Below are positions 48,191 to 57,177 of a DNA stretch of 64,000 nucleotides, piece by piece (position 1 is the stretch's first letter; every line of letters starts with the position of its first letter). The notes under the pieces were generated by a model, which searched no databases, was not told the DNA's origin, and saw only the letters and a program-made list of their open reading frames with translations. A program made the position numbers and the translations under genes. This DNA is from Anabaena catenula FACHB-362 (GTDB lineage Bacteria > Cyanobacteriota > Cyanobacteriia > Cyanobacteriales > Nostocaceae). The stretch spans positions 1 to 64,000 of the forward strand of contig NZ_JACJTQ010000017.1 of assembly GCF_014698735.1 (NCBI RefSeq), in the 5' to 3' direction.

Positions 48191-48425
48191 AGTAGTGATG
48201 ATTGCTTTTCTAGCAGCTAGTACCGCTTTCTGGGAATTAAAAATCAAAAAAGCAGATTACACAAGCTTTTTAGGAATTTTTAATGGTAGCTTTATTTCCG
48301 CTACATTGTACTAGCTACCAGGAAGCAGAACCTGGAAAATATGATTGAGTTTTGACTCTGTGAACGCTTATCAAGCGGATGGTGCAGAACTTAAACCCTG
48401 TGATGAAACTGATAACTGTTAACTG
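48191..48425. repeat. Intergenic region with CTAGTACCGCTTT repeat
   Basis: The repeat at 48217-48270 runs from CTAGTACCGCTTTC to AAAGCAGATTACACAAGCTT. Copies are at 57069-57152 (with an insertion) and, partly, at 2563-2600. The remainder of the gap holds no gene. Confidence 0.65.
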
Positions 48426-48881
48426 TTAATCCCAGTCAGGAATTTTAGCGTCTTCTCCACCAATACCGATGCCAGTATTGTATATTTCTGCATCAGTGAT
48501 AGTTAAGTTATTCATTGATGCTTGATAGACGTTGGAATCATTAATAGTCGCACTGGTGAGATTTGCACCATTGAGATTGGCTTGCTTCAAATTCACGTTA
48601 GTGACAAAAGCTGATGTTAAATTAGCACCGGCTAAATTTGCTCCAGTGAGGTCAGCACCTTCAAGGTTAGCATCTGTTAAGTTAGCTCCTTGGAGATTTG
48701 CTCCTCGTAAATCTGCACCAATTAAATGAGCGCCACTGAGGTTTACTCTTGATAAATTGCACTTGATGCATTCCCCAGTTGACAATAGCTTCTGTAAATC
48801 TTGCGTATTCCCAGCTTGAACTGAGTTAGCTAAAAATAGGGGAGCGACTAAGGCTATAACTGCTAATAGCTGGCGTTTCAT
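48426..48881 (-). CDS. Exported pentapeptide-repeat protein
   Basis: The 151-residue protein has a cleavable Sec signal (MKRQLLAVIALVAPLFLANSVQA, likely cut after A23), a short region with a CIKC motif, and about 15 pentapeptide units of the A(D/N)LxG type (ADLRGANLQGANLTDANLEG). These form a right-handed quadrilateral beta helix. The periplasmic or thylakoid-lumen role of such cyanobacterial proteins is unknown. An in-frame start 16 codons upstream is less likely: the ATG at 48881 follows AAAAGGGGG and begins the signal peptide. Confidence 0.88.
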   Translation of the reverse strand: MKRQLLAVIALVAPLFLANSVQAGNTQDLQKLLSTGECIKCNLSRVNLSGAHLIGADLRGANLQGANLTDANLEGADLTGANLAGANLTSAFVTNVNLKQANLNGANLTSATINDSNVYQASMNNLTITDAEIYNTGIGIGGEDAKIPDWD

Positions 48882-49175
48882 AATTTTTTCCCCCTTTTGG
48901 TATGGAGTAGCATCCGTTCTTTCCCTCACTACTTTATTATCTCACTAAATGGCTGAGGGATGCTGATTTACTTCACAATATAGATGTGATGTTTTAGAAA
49001 TTGGCTATTAAGGCTAAAACTATGATTGGGCTTAGGTTTGAGCTATGTTTAATTCCTGATTTTAGGTAAATTACCTCTATTAAATTTAGTGTTAAATATT
49101 TTTAAGTTGATTTACATAGCATAGTTTAGCCTGAGTAGTAAATGAGTATTTTATCCTATGAAAAAGCTTTTTTAT
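48882..49175. other. Intergenic region, nothing recognised
   Basis: A 294-base AT-rich spacer between two minus-strand genes. Its right part is the downstream region of the hydrolase. No hairpin with T-tract, repeat or small gene was found. Confidence 0.4.
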
Positions 49176-50057
49176 TTAAGAGTTAGTACTATTTTTTTGC
49201 AGCAGAAATTCTTGCATATACTCTGTAACTAATTCTGGCTGTTCTTGCTGTACCCAATGACCAGAATTAGGAATATATTTGATTTGTAAATTCCTAACAT
49301 ATTCTTGTGTTCCATAGGTTAGTTCTTTACCCAGTGCGGTGTCATGTTCTCCCCAAATCATCAAGGTGGGGACTTCGAGAATACTCCAATTTTTATTTGG
49401 TTTTAACTGAGAAAATAAGTTGCGATAATAGTTCAACATAGCTGTGAGTGCGCCACGTTTAGCAGCAGCATCTTTGTAAGCTTCAATATCTGCTGTGGTG
49501 AAGGCATTTTTATTGAAAGCTGTACCTTGAATAACTTTAGCTATGGCTTCATAGTCTGAGGTTTGGAGGAGTAGTTCGGGAATCAAAGGGAATTGAAATA
49601 AGAAAATGTAGTAGCTGCGTAATAGTTGCTGGGGAGTACTTAAGCCTTGGGAAAATTTGGCGGGATGGGGGAGGTTGAGTATAATTAGTTTTTCTACCAT
49701 ATCTGGGTGAGCGTAGGCAAAATTCCAAGCGATCGCACCACCCCAATCGTGAGCAACTAAAATACAACTTTCGTATCCTAATCCCCGAACTACTCCCTCA
49801 ATATCTTTGACAAATTCATCCATGACATAAGCTGATTTTGCTTGGGGTTTATCACTATCGTTATAGCCACGTAAATCAACAGCAACAACTTGATAATTTT
49901 GAGAGAATTCGGGAATTTGATGTCGCCAAGAATACCAAAACTCAGGAAAACCATGTAGCATTAACATTAAGGGGCTTTCGCCTTGAGTAACGTAGTGCAG
50001 TTGGATTCCGTTGGTGGTTATATAGGCGTGTGTCCAAGAATTTTCGATTATAGACAT
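49176..50057 (-). CDS. Alpha/beta hydrolase, epoxide hydrolase/haloalkane dehalogenase-like
   Basis: The 293-residue soluble enzyme has the oxyanion segment HGFPEFWYSWRHQIP. The nucleophile elbow VAHDWGGAIAW has Asp instead of Ser, which marks the epoxide hydrolase and dehalogenase branch. The acid is in IWGEHDTALG and the histidine in SGHWVQQEQPELV. HGFPE and the DLRGYNDSDKP block fit epoxide hydrolase better than dehalogenase, but the physiological substrate is not known. It is a single gene, divergent from the DUF2358 gene. Confidence 0.88.
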   Translation of the reverse strand: MSIIENSWTHAYITTNGIQLHYVTQGESPLMLMLHGFPEFWYSWRHQIPEFSQNYQVVAVDLRGYNDSDKPQAKSAYVMDEFVKDIEGVVRGLGYESCILVAHDWGGAIAWNFAYAHPDMVEKLIILNLPHPAKFSQGLSTPQQLLRSYYIFLFQFPLIPELLLQTSDYEAIAKVIQGTAFNKNAFTTADIEAYKDAAAKRGALTAMLNYYRNLFSQLKPNKNWSILEVPTLMIWGEHDTALGKELTYGTQEYVRNLQIKYIPNSGHWVQQEQPELVTEYMQEFLLQKNSTNS

Positions 50058-50199
50058 AGAATTTAACTAATTTTGTGCAAATTACTGTAAAAGCAATTAT
50101 ACGGAGTATTTTTTAGAGAAACATCTATTAAAAGTTAGGGTGTAAATGAGTAAAGTATAAATCTGTGGTGTCTAGAAAAATTCTTAAGGTATAGAATCA

Positions 50200-50619
50200 A
50201 TGGTTAAATTACAAATTGAACAGATAATTGCAATTCTCAAACAGGATTTACCCACATTGCTTGAGTCAGATATTTCTTATGATATATATACACAGGATAT
50301 CTTTTTTCGTGACCCAGTAAATAAATTTAAGGGTAAGTTTAATTATCGGATTATTTTTTGGACTTTGCGGTTTCACGCGCAGTTATTTTTTACGGAAATT
50401 GATTTTGATTTAGATGATGTTTCTCAGTCTGCGGAAGATGCGATTTTAGCGAAGTGGACTGTACGCGGGGTTTTGCGTGTTCCTTGGAAAGCGCGGTTGT
50501 TTTTTAATGGGTATTCGACTTATAAGTTGAATGATGAGGGTTTAATTTATGAGCATATTGATACTTGGGATAGGGAACCGGGGGAGATTTTAAAGCAGTT
50601 TTTTAGGAAGGGGGAGTGA
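50200..50619 (+). CDS. DUF2358 family protein
   Basis: The 139-residue protein matches the conserved cyanobacterial and plastid family DUF2358, with an NTF2-like cone fold (DIYTQDIFFRDPVNKFKGK, WTVRGVLRVPWKARLFFNG, YKLNDEGLIYEHIDTWDRE). No enzyme activity is established, and plant homologues are plastid-located. It stands alone. The GC content rises towards its 3' end, where repeat sequence follows. Confidence 0.85.
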   Translation: MVKLQIEQIIAILKQDLPTLLESDISYDIYTQDIFFRDPVNKFKGKFNYRIIFWTLRFHAQLFFTEIDFDLDDVSQSAEDAILAKWTVRGVLRVPWKARLFFNGYSTYKLNDEGLIYEHIDTWDREPGEILKQFFRKGE

Positions 50620-50679
50620 TTTGGTGTTTTTTGTTATTGATGAATTTTGCGTTGGTGTTGAGGGTGGGTGGTGATTAAA

Positions 50680-50745
50680 CCACGAAGGCGCGAAGGGCGC
50701 GAAGCGTCTCCGACAGGAGAAGGAAAGGAAGAGAGGAAGAAGAAA
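50680..50745. repeat. CGCGAAGGGCGCGAAGCGTCTC-type repeat
   Basis: AACCACGAAGGCGCGAAGGG is followed by GCGAAGCGTCTCCGACAGGAG and a GGAAAGGAAGAGAGGAAG run. The GCGAAGCGTCTC part also occurs, inverted, as the extra segment nested in the repeat at 53528-53622. Confidence 0.7.
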
Positions 50746-50786
50746 GGCTATGTCTAGCTAAGACGGGAGATTTCTATACGCTAGAT

Positions 50787-51815
50787 TTAGGGAATGTTCA
50801 CTTGTGTTCTTTCGGCTATTTTATAAGCTAGTTTTTTAAAATCCTCATAAACATTTCTCACTACCTTAGTATGAGCGCCAATAGCACCATCAGCAGGTTT
50901 TAAGTAAAACATAGGTTTATGAGCTTCTTGAGCCATTGGCATCAAACTTTGGTAGTTTTTAAGTAAGGCTAAACAATTTGGATCATTTTCAATAGAAATT
51001 AGATTTTCACCAGGCTGATCTAAAACATCTTCTCTATAAACCGTGGGAATACGAGCTATCCAACGTTCATAAGCTTTGACTGGACGATCTAATCTTACTG
51101 AATGCTGTAAAACAATATAACCAACAGGTTGCATTGTTCCTTGGGGAAGTTGTAAATCTTTTGCTAAACTCTTTTTACCTGAAGAATTTGTTTTAGATAA
51201 TCTTTCTTGCCACTCTCCACGCCAAGTTCTTAATGTAGGTCCAAGGTTACGCAAGCCTTGGAGAGAAAATAAATCTGGTGCAAGCGGAACAACAACATAG
51301 TCAGCGGCAATTAATGCTGCACGATTTATTGCTCCTAAATTAGGTCCCAAATCCATCAATATTACATTTGCTTCATGTTTAACGGCTGTTTGTTGGAGAA
51401 TTCTCCAAAAAGCAGAGATTACTCGGAAAGCTCTTTCCTGACCACCTCCACCAAGACAATTAGGCCATTGTGCTGAAAGCTCATCTTCAAAACCAGAAAG
51501 TGCTAAATCTCCAACTAAAAGAGCTAAGTTTTCAGATTCTTGGATATATTCTAAATGTGGATTATCAATATCACCAATACCTTTTAACAAAGGTTGTACG
51601 CAATCAAATACAGTTTTTGGTTCACTATTTCCTAACCAAATTTGTTCCAATCTTTCCTCATCTAAGAAAGCAGTAGTAAGGTTAGCTTGGGGGTCTAGAT
51701 CAGCAGCAACTACTCGCAATCCCAAATCTTGATACATCCATGCCAAGTGATAAACCAAAGAAGTTTTACCAACTCCTCCCTTGTTATTAAAGAAAGCAAT
51801 AATCTTTGCACTCAT
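50787..51815 (-). CDS. ParA-like ATPase (P-loop, deviant Walker A)
   Basis: The 342-residue MinD/ParA-superfamily ATPase has the deviant Walker A NNKGGVGKTSL (residues about 10-20), a switch I region AADLDPQANLT, and the block NVILMDLGPNLGAINRAAL for Walker B and switch II. A C-terminal extension of about 100 residues after YIVLQHSVRLDRPVKAY has no named domain. There is no ParB gene or parS-like array nearby. Its start codon overlaps the stop of an AlbA_2 gene, so it probably works with that protein. ParA proteins outside partition loci position cargo, and some belong to defence modules; no role is established here. Confidence 0.85.
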   Translation of the reverse strand: MSAKIIAFFNNKGGVGKTSLVYHLAWMYQDLGLRVVAADLDPQANLTTAFLDEERLEQIWLGNSEPKTVFDCVQPLLKGIGDIDNPHLEYIQESENLALLVGDLALSGFEDELSAQWPNCLGGGGQERAFRVISAFWRILQQTAVKHEANVILMDLGPNLGAINRAALIAADYVVVPLAPDLFSLQGLRNLGPTLRTWRGEWQERLSKTNSSGKKSLAKDLQLPQGTMQPVGYIVLQHSVRLDRPVKAYERWIARIPTVYREDVLDQPGENLISIENDPNCLALLKNYQSLMPMAQEAHKPMFYLKPADGAIGAHTKVVRNVYEDFKKLAYKIAERTQVNIP

Positions 51816-53005
51816 GATTTTCTCTTCAGTGTTACCAAAACATGGGTATCTTCTACAGTAAATTCTAGAGGTGGATTACCATTTTTCAGAAGTTGCTGAC
51901 GAGCAAGTTCAATTCCTAAACCAAATCTTTGGACATAACCAAGATTTTTCATTGCTTCAGCCAGGTGAGGATTGCGATAGTCAGTTATGCCTGGTTGACC
52001 AAAGTTTTGCCGATTTACTTGACCAAAAGGTCCACCAGGATTTTGAATTTCGATCCGGTCATTAAACCATGTAATTCTGACTGGTGCATTTGTCCCTTCA
52101 TAGGTACGATGCATGACTGCATTTCTTCCTAATTGTTGTAAAGCAACTATTGGATAATCAGGTTTTTGTAACTCAATTGGTTGGGCTGTAATATCTGTTG
52201 CTACTGAGATATTAACTTGAAAAATTTCGTCTAGCATTCGCAACAAATCTGGAAGAGCGCCACCAATTTCTTTTTGGTCTTTAATCGGGTCTGTTAACTC
52301 AGTACCATCAATGCGGAGAAATTGAATATAGGCACAGGGAACAAATTGTCTAGGGTCATTACCAATAACTAATACACCCAAAATAGTTGGTTTAGGCAAC
52401 GCATCAATTGTTGCAAACCGCATTGATTTGAGTTGTTGTTCAACTGAACGTTGATTTTCTTGCAAAACATCATTTGCTAAAGATGAGGGTAAATAAACTC
52501 GACGAAAAATTTCTAAATCGAGATCATCTAAACTAGCTGATGTTAAAGGTCGTAAATCAAAAGGTAAATCTTTTGAACGTCTTTTTTCAGCTAAACGACG
52601 TTCTTCTTCTGCTGTTGCAGTAGCTCTGCGGGGACCAACTCTAATCCAAACTCGTCCCTTAAAACGGACAGGTGGGGCATCGGATGGTTCTACAATTACT
52701 ACTGCTAGTTCACATCCACCAATATTGCGTTTTTGGACAATCGTTGATGGAAAAGGTAAGATGTTGCCATCATCTCGCATACCTGAAAGTGTCAGCAGAA
52801 GTTGATCATCTATGGAAAGGTTGGCACAAGTTCCATTATCATTAACCCCAATAAATAAAACTCCTGGTTGTTGATGGTTCGGTAAATCATTAGCGAATGC
52901 ACAAATCGCTTCACAAAGTTTACCTCTATCGGATATTGAAGCTTTACGTTCCACACGGTCTGATTCCATGTCATTGAGGAGAAATTGTAAATCCTGATCA
53001 TTCAT
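51812..53005 (-). CDS. AlbA_2/Schlafen-type ATP-binding protein with GHKL-like C-terminal domain
   Basis: The 397-residue protein has an N-terminal Schlafen AlbA_2 domain (about 5-125; ESDRVERKASI, CEAICAFANDLPNHQQPGVLFIGVNDNG, VWIRVGPRRATA). A middle region of about 120 residues follows, then a C-terminal HATPase_c_4-like domain (about 280-390; LGRNAVMHRTYEG, RIEIQNPGGP, GYVQRFGLGIELARQQLL). Such proteins are often called putative transcriptional regulators; some have nuclease-like or nucleotide-binding activities. The four-base overlap ATGA with the ParA-like gene implies a coupled two-gene unit in which this is the first gene. Confidence 0.85.
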   Translation of the reverse strand: MNDQDLQFLLNDMESDRVERKASISDRGKLCEAICAFANDLPNHQQPGVLFIGVNDNGTCANLSIDDQLLLTLSGMRDDGNILPFPSTIVQKRNIGGCELAVVIVEPSDAPPVRFKGRVWIRVGPRRATATAEEERRLAEKRRSKDLPFDLRPLTSASLDDLDLEIFRRVYLPSSLANDVLQENQRSVEQQLKSMRFATIDALPKPTILGVLVIGNDPRQFVPCAYIQFLRIDGTELTDPIKDQKEIGGALPDLLRMLDEIFQVNISVATDITAQPIELQKPDYPIVALQQLGRNAVMHRTYEGTNAPVRITWFNDRIEIQNPGGPFGQVNRQNFGQPGITDYRNPHLAEAMKNLGYVQRFGLGIELARQQLLKNGNPPLEFTVEDTHVLVTLKRKS

Positions 53006-53075
53006 TTATCTTCTCCTTCTCTATTACCTATTATTAATAGTAATTGTATTTGTCGGCTACTGCGATTCAGATACC

Positions 53076-53510
53076 TTATTTAATTCTCTCCTCCAAAATC
53101 AAATCCATAGCTCCCCGAATCACCTCATTCTGATTTACCAAACCCCCTAATTCATCTGCTGCATATCTCCCTTCAAAAGCCTCCAAAGCCGCTTTTCTTA
53201 AAGCCGACTCATAGGCATCTTGCAAAGTTTCCCATAACTCATCTTCCGTTAAATAACAACCCTTACCCTTCGGGCGTTGATTAGTGCGTTGAATTTGCTT
53301 AACAGAATTAAAAATAGAAGTTTCCCAAGACCTAGTAGAGCGTTTTTCAGCCGCTTGTTTAATCAAGTGTAATAAAACAATCATCCCATAACTAAAAATC
53401 TTATTTAACTTATCCGACTTACTCATTTCCTCCAACTCTTCCACCAATTCCAAAGCTTCAGAAACTTTCCCCTCATGCAATAATTCCTTTAACATTAATA
53501 ACTCTTCCAT
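53076..53510 (-). CDS. DUF29-like small protein
   Basis: The 144-residue, helix-rich, acidic protein has a central block VEELEEMSKSDKLNKIFSYG, then LLHLIKQ and RSTRSWETSI. It resembles the DUF29 pattern (EEIESMGRSDKxxLxSxLxxLLxHLLKxQ ... RSxSWxxTI), very common in cyanobacteria and of unknown function. The match is from memory and partial. The frame runs 29 codons further upstream, but that lead is the translated uvrA-side repeat. The ATG at 53510 is the sensible start. It sits 70 bases before the AlbA_2 gene on the same strand. Confidence 0.65.
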   Translation of the reverse strand: MEELLMLKELLHEGKVSEALELVEELEEMSKSDKLNKIFSYGMIVLLHLIKQAAEKRSTRSWETSIFNSVKQIQRTNQRPKGKGCYLTEDELWETLQDAYESALRKAALEAFEGRYAADELGGLVNQNEVIRGAMDLILEERIK

Positions 53511-53520
53511 ATTTCCTTTC

Positions 53521-53622
53521 TCCTCTCTGTGCCTCTGCGCGACGGACACTTTGCTCTCTTCGAGACGCTTCGCGAACAAGTCGGGAAACCCGCCCACGCA
53601 AGTGTCCTCCTCTGCGTGAGAA
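53521..53622. repeat. Composite dispersed repeat, second copy of the cobN insertion
   Basis: GTGCCTCTGCGCGACGGACA to AAGTGTCCTCCTCTGCGTGA matches 7800-7881 on the minus strand, apart from an extra TCTCTTCGAGACGCTTCGCG block in its middle. That block is itself a GCGAAGCGTCTC repeat, so one repeat is nested in another. Confidence 0.9.
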
Positions 53623-53628
53623 AAAAAT

Positions 53629-56571
53629 CTACTTCATTGCCGGATATTGCTTCAACACCTGCTGTAAATACTGCCCAGTATAAGATCGCTGATTCTTCGC
53701 TACATCTTCTGGCGTTCCTACTGCAATTATTTCTCCTCCTTTATCTCCACCTTCTGGCCCCAAATCTATTACCCAGTCAGAACAACGAATTACATCTAAA
53801 TTATGTTCAATGACTAAAATCGAATTTCCTTTATCCACCAATCTTTGTAAAACATCTAATAATTTGTGGACATCATAAAAAGACAAACCTGTGGTTGGTT
53901 CATCTATTAAATAAAGTGTCTTCCCTGTGGCACGTCGAGATAATTCGGTTGCTAATTTCACTCGTTGCGCTTCTCCACCAGATAATGTTGTGGCTGGTTG
54001 TCCTAACTGTACATAACCTAAACCGACATCAACTAAAGTTTGTAATCTCGTCACTGCTTTGGGAATGTTTTGACAAAATTCTAATGCTTCTTCAACTGTC
54101 ATGTTGAGAACATCAGAAATTGATTTATCCTTATATTTCACTTGTAAGGTTTCCCGGTTGTATCTCGCACCTTTACAAATTTCACACTGCACGTAAACGT
54201 CAGGGAGAAAGTTCATTTCAATGACATTCACACCTTGTCCGCTACAAGCTTCACAACGTCCACCTTTAACGTTGAAAGAAAATTGTCCAGGTTTATAACC
54301 TCTGGTTTTGGCTTCGATTGTTTGGGAAAAGACATCGCGGATAATATCGAAAACCCCTGTGTAAGTTGCGGGGTTAGAACGGGGAGTTCTGCCAATGGGT
54401 GATTGGTCGATAACGATCGCTTTATCAACGGAATTTAAACCCTTGATTTCATCGATATCTTTGGGTAAAGGAGCTTTTTTTAGTAAATGATGTTGTAAAG
54501 CTGGATAAAGTAATTCGTTAATTAAAGTAGATTTTCCCGAACCAGAAACACCAGTGACAGAGACAAGTTTCCCCAAGGGAATTTCGACATCGATATTTTG
54601 TAAGTTGTTGCGACGAGCATTTCTAATAGTTAAAGTCCGTCCGTTTCCTTCCCTTCTTTGGGCTGGTGTACTGATGACTCTTCTTCCTGATAGGTAAGCA
54701 CCGGTTAAAGAATCTTCGGCATTGAGTAAGTTCTCTAAACTTCCTTGAGAAATAATATTTCCCCCGTGAATTCCGGCACCGGGACCGATATCAACTATAT
54801 AATTAGCTGCGCGAATAGTTTCTTCGTCATGTTCAACGACTATTAAGGTATTTCCTAAATCGCGTAATTTGGTTAAGGTTTTCAGCAACCTGCCGTTATC
54901 TCTTTGATGTAAACCAATGCTGGGTTCATCTAAAACGTAAAGAACTCCTGTTAGTCCGGAACCGATTTGTGTAGCTAGACGAATGCGTTGAGCTTCTCCA
55001 CCTGATAATGTCATGGCAGGACGATCTAAGGTGAGATAATCTAAGCCGACATCTAATAAAAATTGTAATCTGGCTTTAACTTCTCTGAGAACTAAATCAG
55101 CAATTTGCGTTTGCCGCGGACTCAAGTTTAAATTTTCTACTCTTTCCCGACATTGGCGAATGGAAACGCTAGTAAAATCTAAAATTCCATATTGTCCTAA
55201 CTTTACTGCTAAAGCTTCCGGTTTTAACCTTTTTCCCTTACATATTTCACAGGGTTGATCAATTAAATATTCTTCTAACTTCTGTTTAACTAACTCGGTT
55301 CCGCCTTCATATTGCCGTTGCAAAATGGGAATTACACCTTTGAAAATCTGCTTTTTCCCTTCTGGGGTTTTTTTGTCTTCTTCCCCATACAAGACAATTT
55401 TTTGCTGTTCCGGTGTCAACTTACCCCATTGTGTCTGCAACTCAAACCCATAAGTCTGTCCCAGACTATAAAGCAACTCTAAATAATAGGAGTTTTCTTT
55501 TTCTGACCAAGGGGCAATTGCCGCATACATCGGTGCATCTGGGTTAGGTACTACCAATTCCTGGGAAAATCTTTTTAAGGTGCCGATACCGTGACAATGG
55601 GGACAAGCACCATAAGGTGAATTAAAAGAAAACAAACGTGGTGATAATTCTTCCATTACCGCACCATGTTCTGGACAAGCAAAGTTTTCAGAAAACACCA
55701 TTTCTACAGGTGATTCTTGTTCCGAAATACCTTGATTTTCTCCTGGGGTTACTATATACTTACTATCAGACCGCTCCAGCGCTACCTTATCAATTGTGTC
55801 ATTTAATACTTCAATTATAGCAATGCCGTGTGATTGCTTAAGACAGGTAGAAAGAGAATCGACTAAACGCTCTTGTATTCCAGCTTTTTTAACTAAACGG
55901 TCAATAACCAGTTCTATAGTATGTGTGATATTTTTATCTAATTCGATGGAATCTGATAGCTCTCGCACCTCTCCATTTACCCTCAGCCTTACAAATCCTT
56001 GGGCTGCTAAACTGGATATGAGTTTGCGGTGAGTCCCCTTTTTACCCCGGACAACAGGAGCGAGAATTTGGAACCGGGTGCGATCGCTCAATTCCATAAT
56101 CCGATCGCACATCTGGTCAATGGTTTGGGGAGCAATACAGCGATCGCACATCGGACAATGAGGTTCACCAGCCCGACCAAACAACAACCGCAGATAATCA
56201 TAAATTTCCGTCACCGTCCCCACAGTAGAACGAGGATTATGGGAAGTTGATTTTTGGTCAATGGAAATTGCCGGACTTAAACCTTCAATTGCTTCCACAT
56301 CCGGTTTATCCAACTGTCCCAAAAATTGCCTGGCATAGGCGCTGAGAGATTCCACATAACGCCGCTGTCCTTCCGCGAAAATGGTATCAAACGCCAAAGA
56401 AGATTTACCGGAACCAGACACGCCAGTAAAGACAATCAAGCGATCGCGTGGCAACTCCAAATCAATATTTTTCAGATTATGCTGCCTAGCACCCCGAATG
56501 CGAATAGTATTCTGGCTGTCGTTTGGGTATGGAAGACTACCGTTTAAAGATGCTGCTAGATTTTCTGACAT
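53629..56571 (-). CDS. uvrA: Excinuclease ABC subunit A
   Basis: UvrA is the damage-sensing ATPase of nucleotide excision repair. The 980 residues include two ABC ATPase modules with Walker [15 protein letters not shown] (near residue 50) and [15 protein letters not shown] (near 667), and signatures [14 protein letters not shown] and [15 protein letters not shown]. The zinc modules are [15 protein letters not shown] with CEICKGKR, and CEACSGQG with CEICKGARY. The N-terminus is slightly extended before [20 protein letters not shown]. It stands alone; a repeat lies 7 bases after the stop. Confidence 0.97.
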   Translation of the reverse strand: MSENLAASLNGSLPYPNDSQNTIRIRGARQHNLKNIDLELPRDRLIVFTGVSGSGKSSLAFDTIFAEGQRRYVESLSAYARQFLGQLDKPDVEAIEGLSPAISIDQKSTSHNPRSTVGTVTEIYDYLRLLFGRAGEPHCPMCDRCIAPQTIDQMCDRIMELSDRTRFQILAPVVRGKKGTHRKLISSLAAQGFVRLRVNGEVRELSDSIELDKNITHTIELVIDRLVKKAGIQERLVDSLSTCLKQSHGIAIIEVLNDTIDKVALERSDSKYIVTPGENQGISEQESPVEMVFSENFACPEHGAVMEELSPRLFSFNSPYGACPHCHGIGTLKRFSQELVVPNPDAPMYAAIAPWSEKENSYYLELLYSLGQTYGFELQTQWGKLTPEQQKIVLYGEEDKKTPEGKKQIFKGVIPILQRQYEGGTELVKQKLEEYLIDQPCEICKGKRLKPEALAVKLGQYGILDFTSVSIRQCRERVENLNLSPRQTQIADLVLREVKARLQFLLDVGLDYLTLDRPAMTLSGGEAQRIRLATQIGSGLTGVLYVLDEPSIGLHQRDNGRLLKTLTKLRDLGNTLIVVEHDEETIRAANYIVDIGPGAGIHGGNIISQGSLENLLNAEDSLTGAYLSGRRVISTPAQRREGNGRTLTIRNARRNNLQNIDVEIPLGKLVSVTGVSGSGKSTLINELLYPALQHHLLKKAPLPKDIDEIKGLNSVDKAIVIDQSPIGRTPRSNPATYTGVFDIIRDVFSQTIEAKTRGYKPGQFSFNVKGGRCEACSGQGVNVIEMNFLPDVYVQCEICKGARYNRETLQVKYKDKSISDVLNMTVEEALEFCQNIPKAVTRLQTLVDVGLGYVQLGQPATTLSGGEAQRVKLATELSRRATGKTLYLIDEPTTGLSFYDVHKLLDVLQRLVDKGNSILVIEHNLDVIRCSDWVIDLGPEGGDKGGEIIAVGTPEDVAKNQRSYTGQYLQQVLKQYPAMK

Positions 56572-56932
56572 ATTGACAGGCTGAAGGAATGTTGCACAGT
56601 GAAACAGTTCTTAATAATACTATCTTTGCTCAGGTTATGCTAGAAAAGTATGTCTCTCATAATTAGACAAAATTAAATTCATTCGTGGAGACAGGGAATA
56701 GGGAACAGAAAGACTATGTGTGTAATAGATTCTCTCTAAGTACATATTTCCTGAATTGGCTAGATAATTACAGAAAATCTTGCTGAGGATAGATTTATGG
56801 TTTCGCAAATCCCAGCACCAGCCCAGCCAGGGGTCATCCGATTGTAGATTGTGGATTTTGGATTGACTCCAAGGATAAATCCGGGGGCTGGAAGATTTTG
56901 GATTGTGGATTTCCGATTGATTCCACTCCCCA

Positions 56933-57049
56933 ATGGCAAATTTTGTAAGTCCGCGTTTAAAAGTTATCTTTATTTTAGGTGAGGAAACTTTACCAGTTTA
57001 TCATCCTGATGGTACACCTTTTTTAACCTTCGCAGAAATTGCCCAATAG
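56933..57049 (+). pseudogene. C-terminal remnant of an Uma2-family nuclease gene
   Basis: The 38-codon frame reads MANFVSPRLKVIFILGEETL followed by PVYHPDGTPFLTFAEIAQ and TAG. This corresponds to the final strands of Uma2 (DUF820) proteins (PRLGVRFE..., RPDGxPFLTFEELA). The restriction-endonuclease core with its catalytic Asp and Glu-x-Lys is missing. The ATG is coincidental. Confidence 0.75.
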
Positions 57050-57068
57050 GTCAAACCAGGAAAACAAG

Positions 57069-57152
57069 CTAGTACCGCTTTTGCAGAATTCACAATCGTG
57101 CCGACCGCAGGACACGTTTACAAAATTTTAAAAGCAGATTAAACAAGCTTTT
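57069..57152. repeat. CTAGTACCGCTTTTGCAGAA repeat copy
   Basis: The ends CTAGTACCGCTTT and AAAGCAGATTAAACAAGCTT match the copy at 48217-48270. A CGTGCCGACCGCAGGACACG segment is inserted between them. Confidence 0.7.
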
Positions 57153-57177
57153 CTGTCATTGTTATAAGAATTACGAA

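Larger units (their letters stand above)
56572..57177. other. Intergenic region with repeats and an Uma2 fragment
   Basis: This 606-base gap holds a TTTTGGATTGTGGATT-type repeat patch (about 56840-56930), an Uma2 C-terminal remnant (56933-57049) and a CTAGTACCGCTTT repeat copy (57069-57152). Confidence 0.65.

Noticed and set aside
50787-51815. ParA-like gene as evidence of a plasmid or chromosome partition locus
   Set aside because: No ParB gene, no parS-like repeats and no replication genes are nearby, and the surrounding genes are chromosomal housekeeping.
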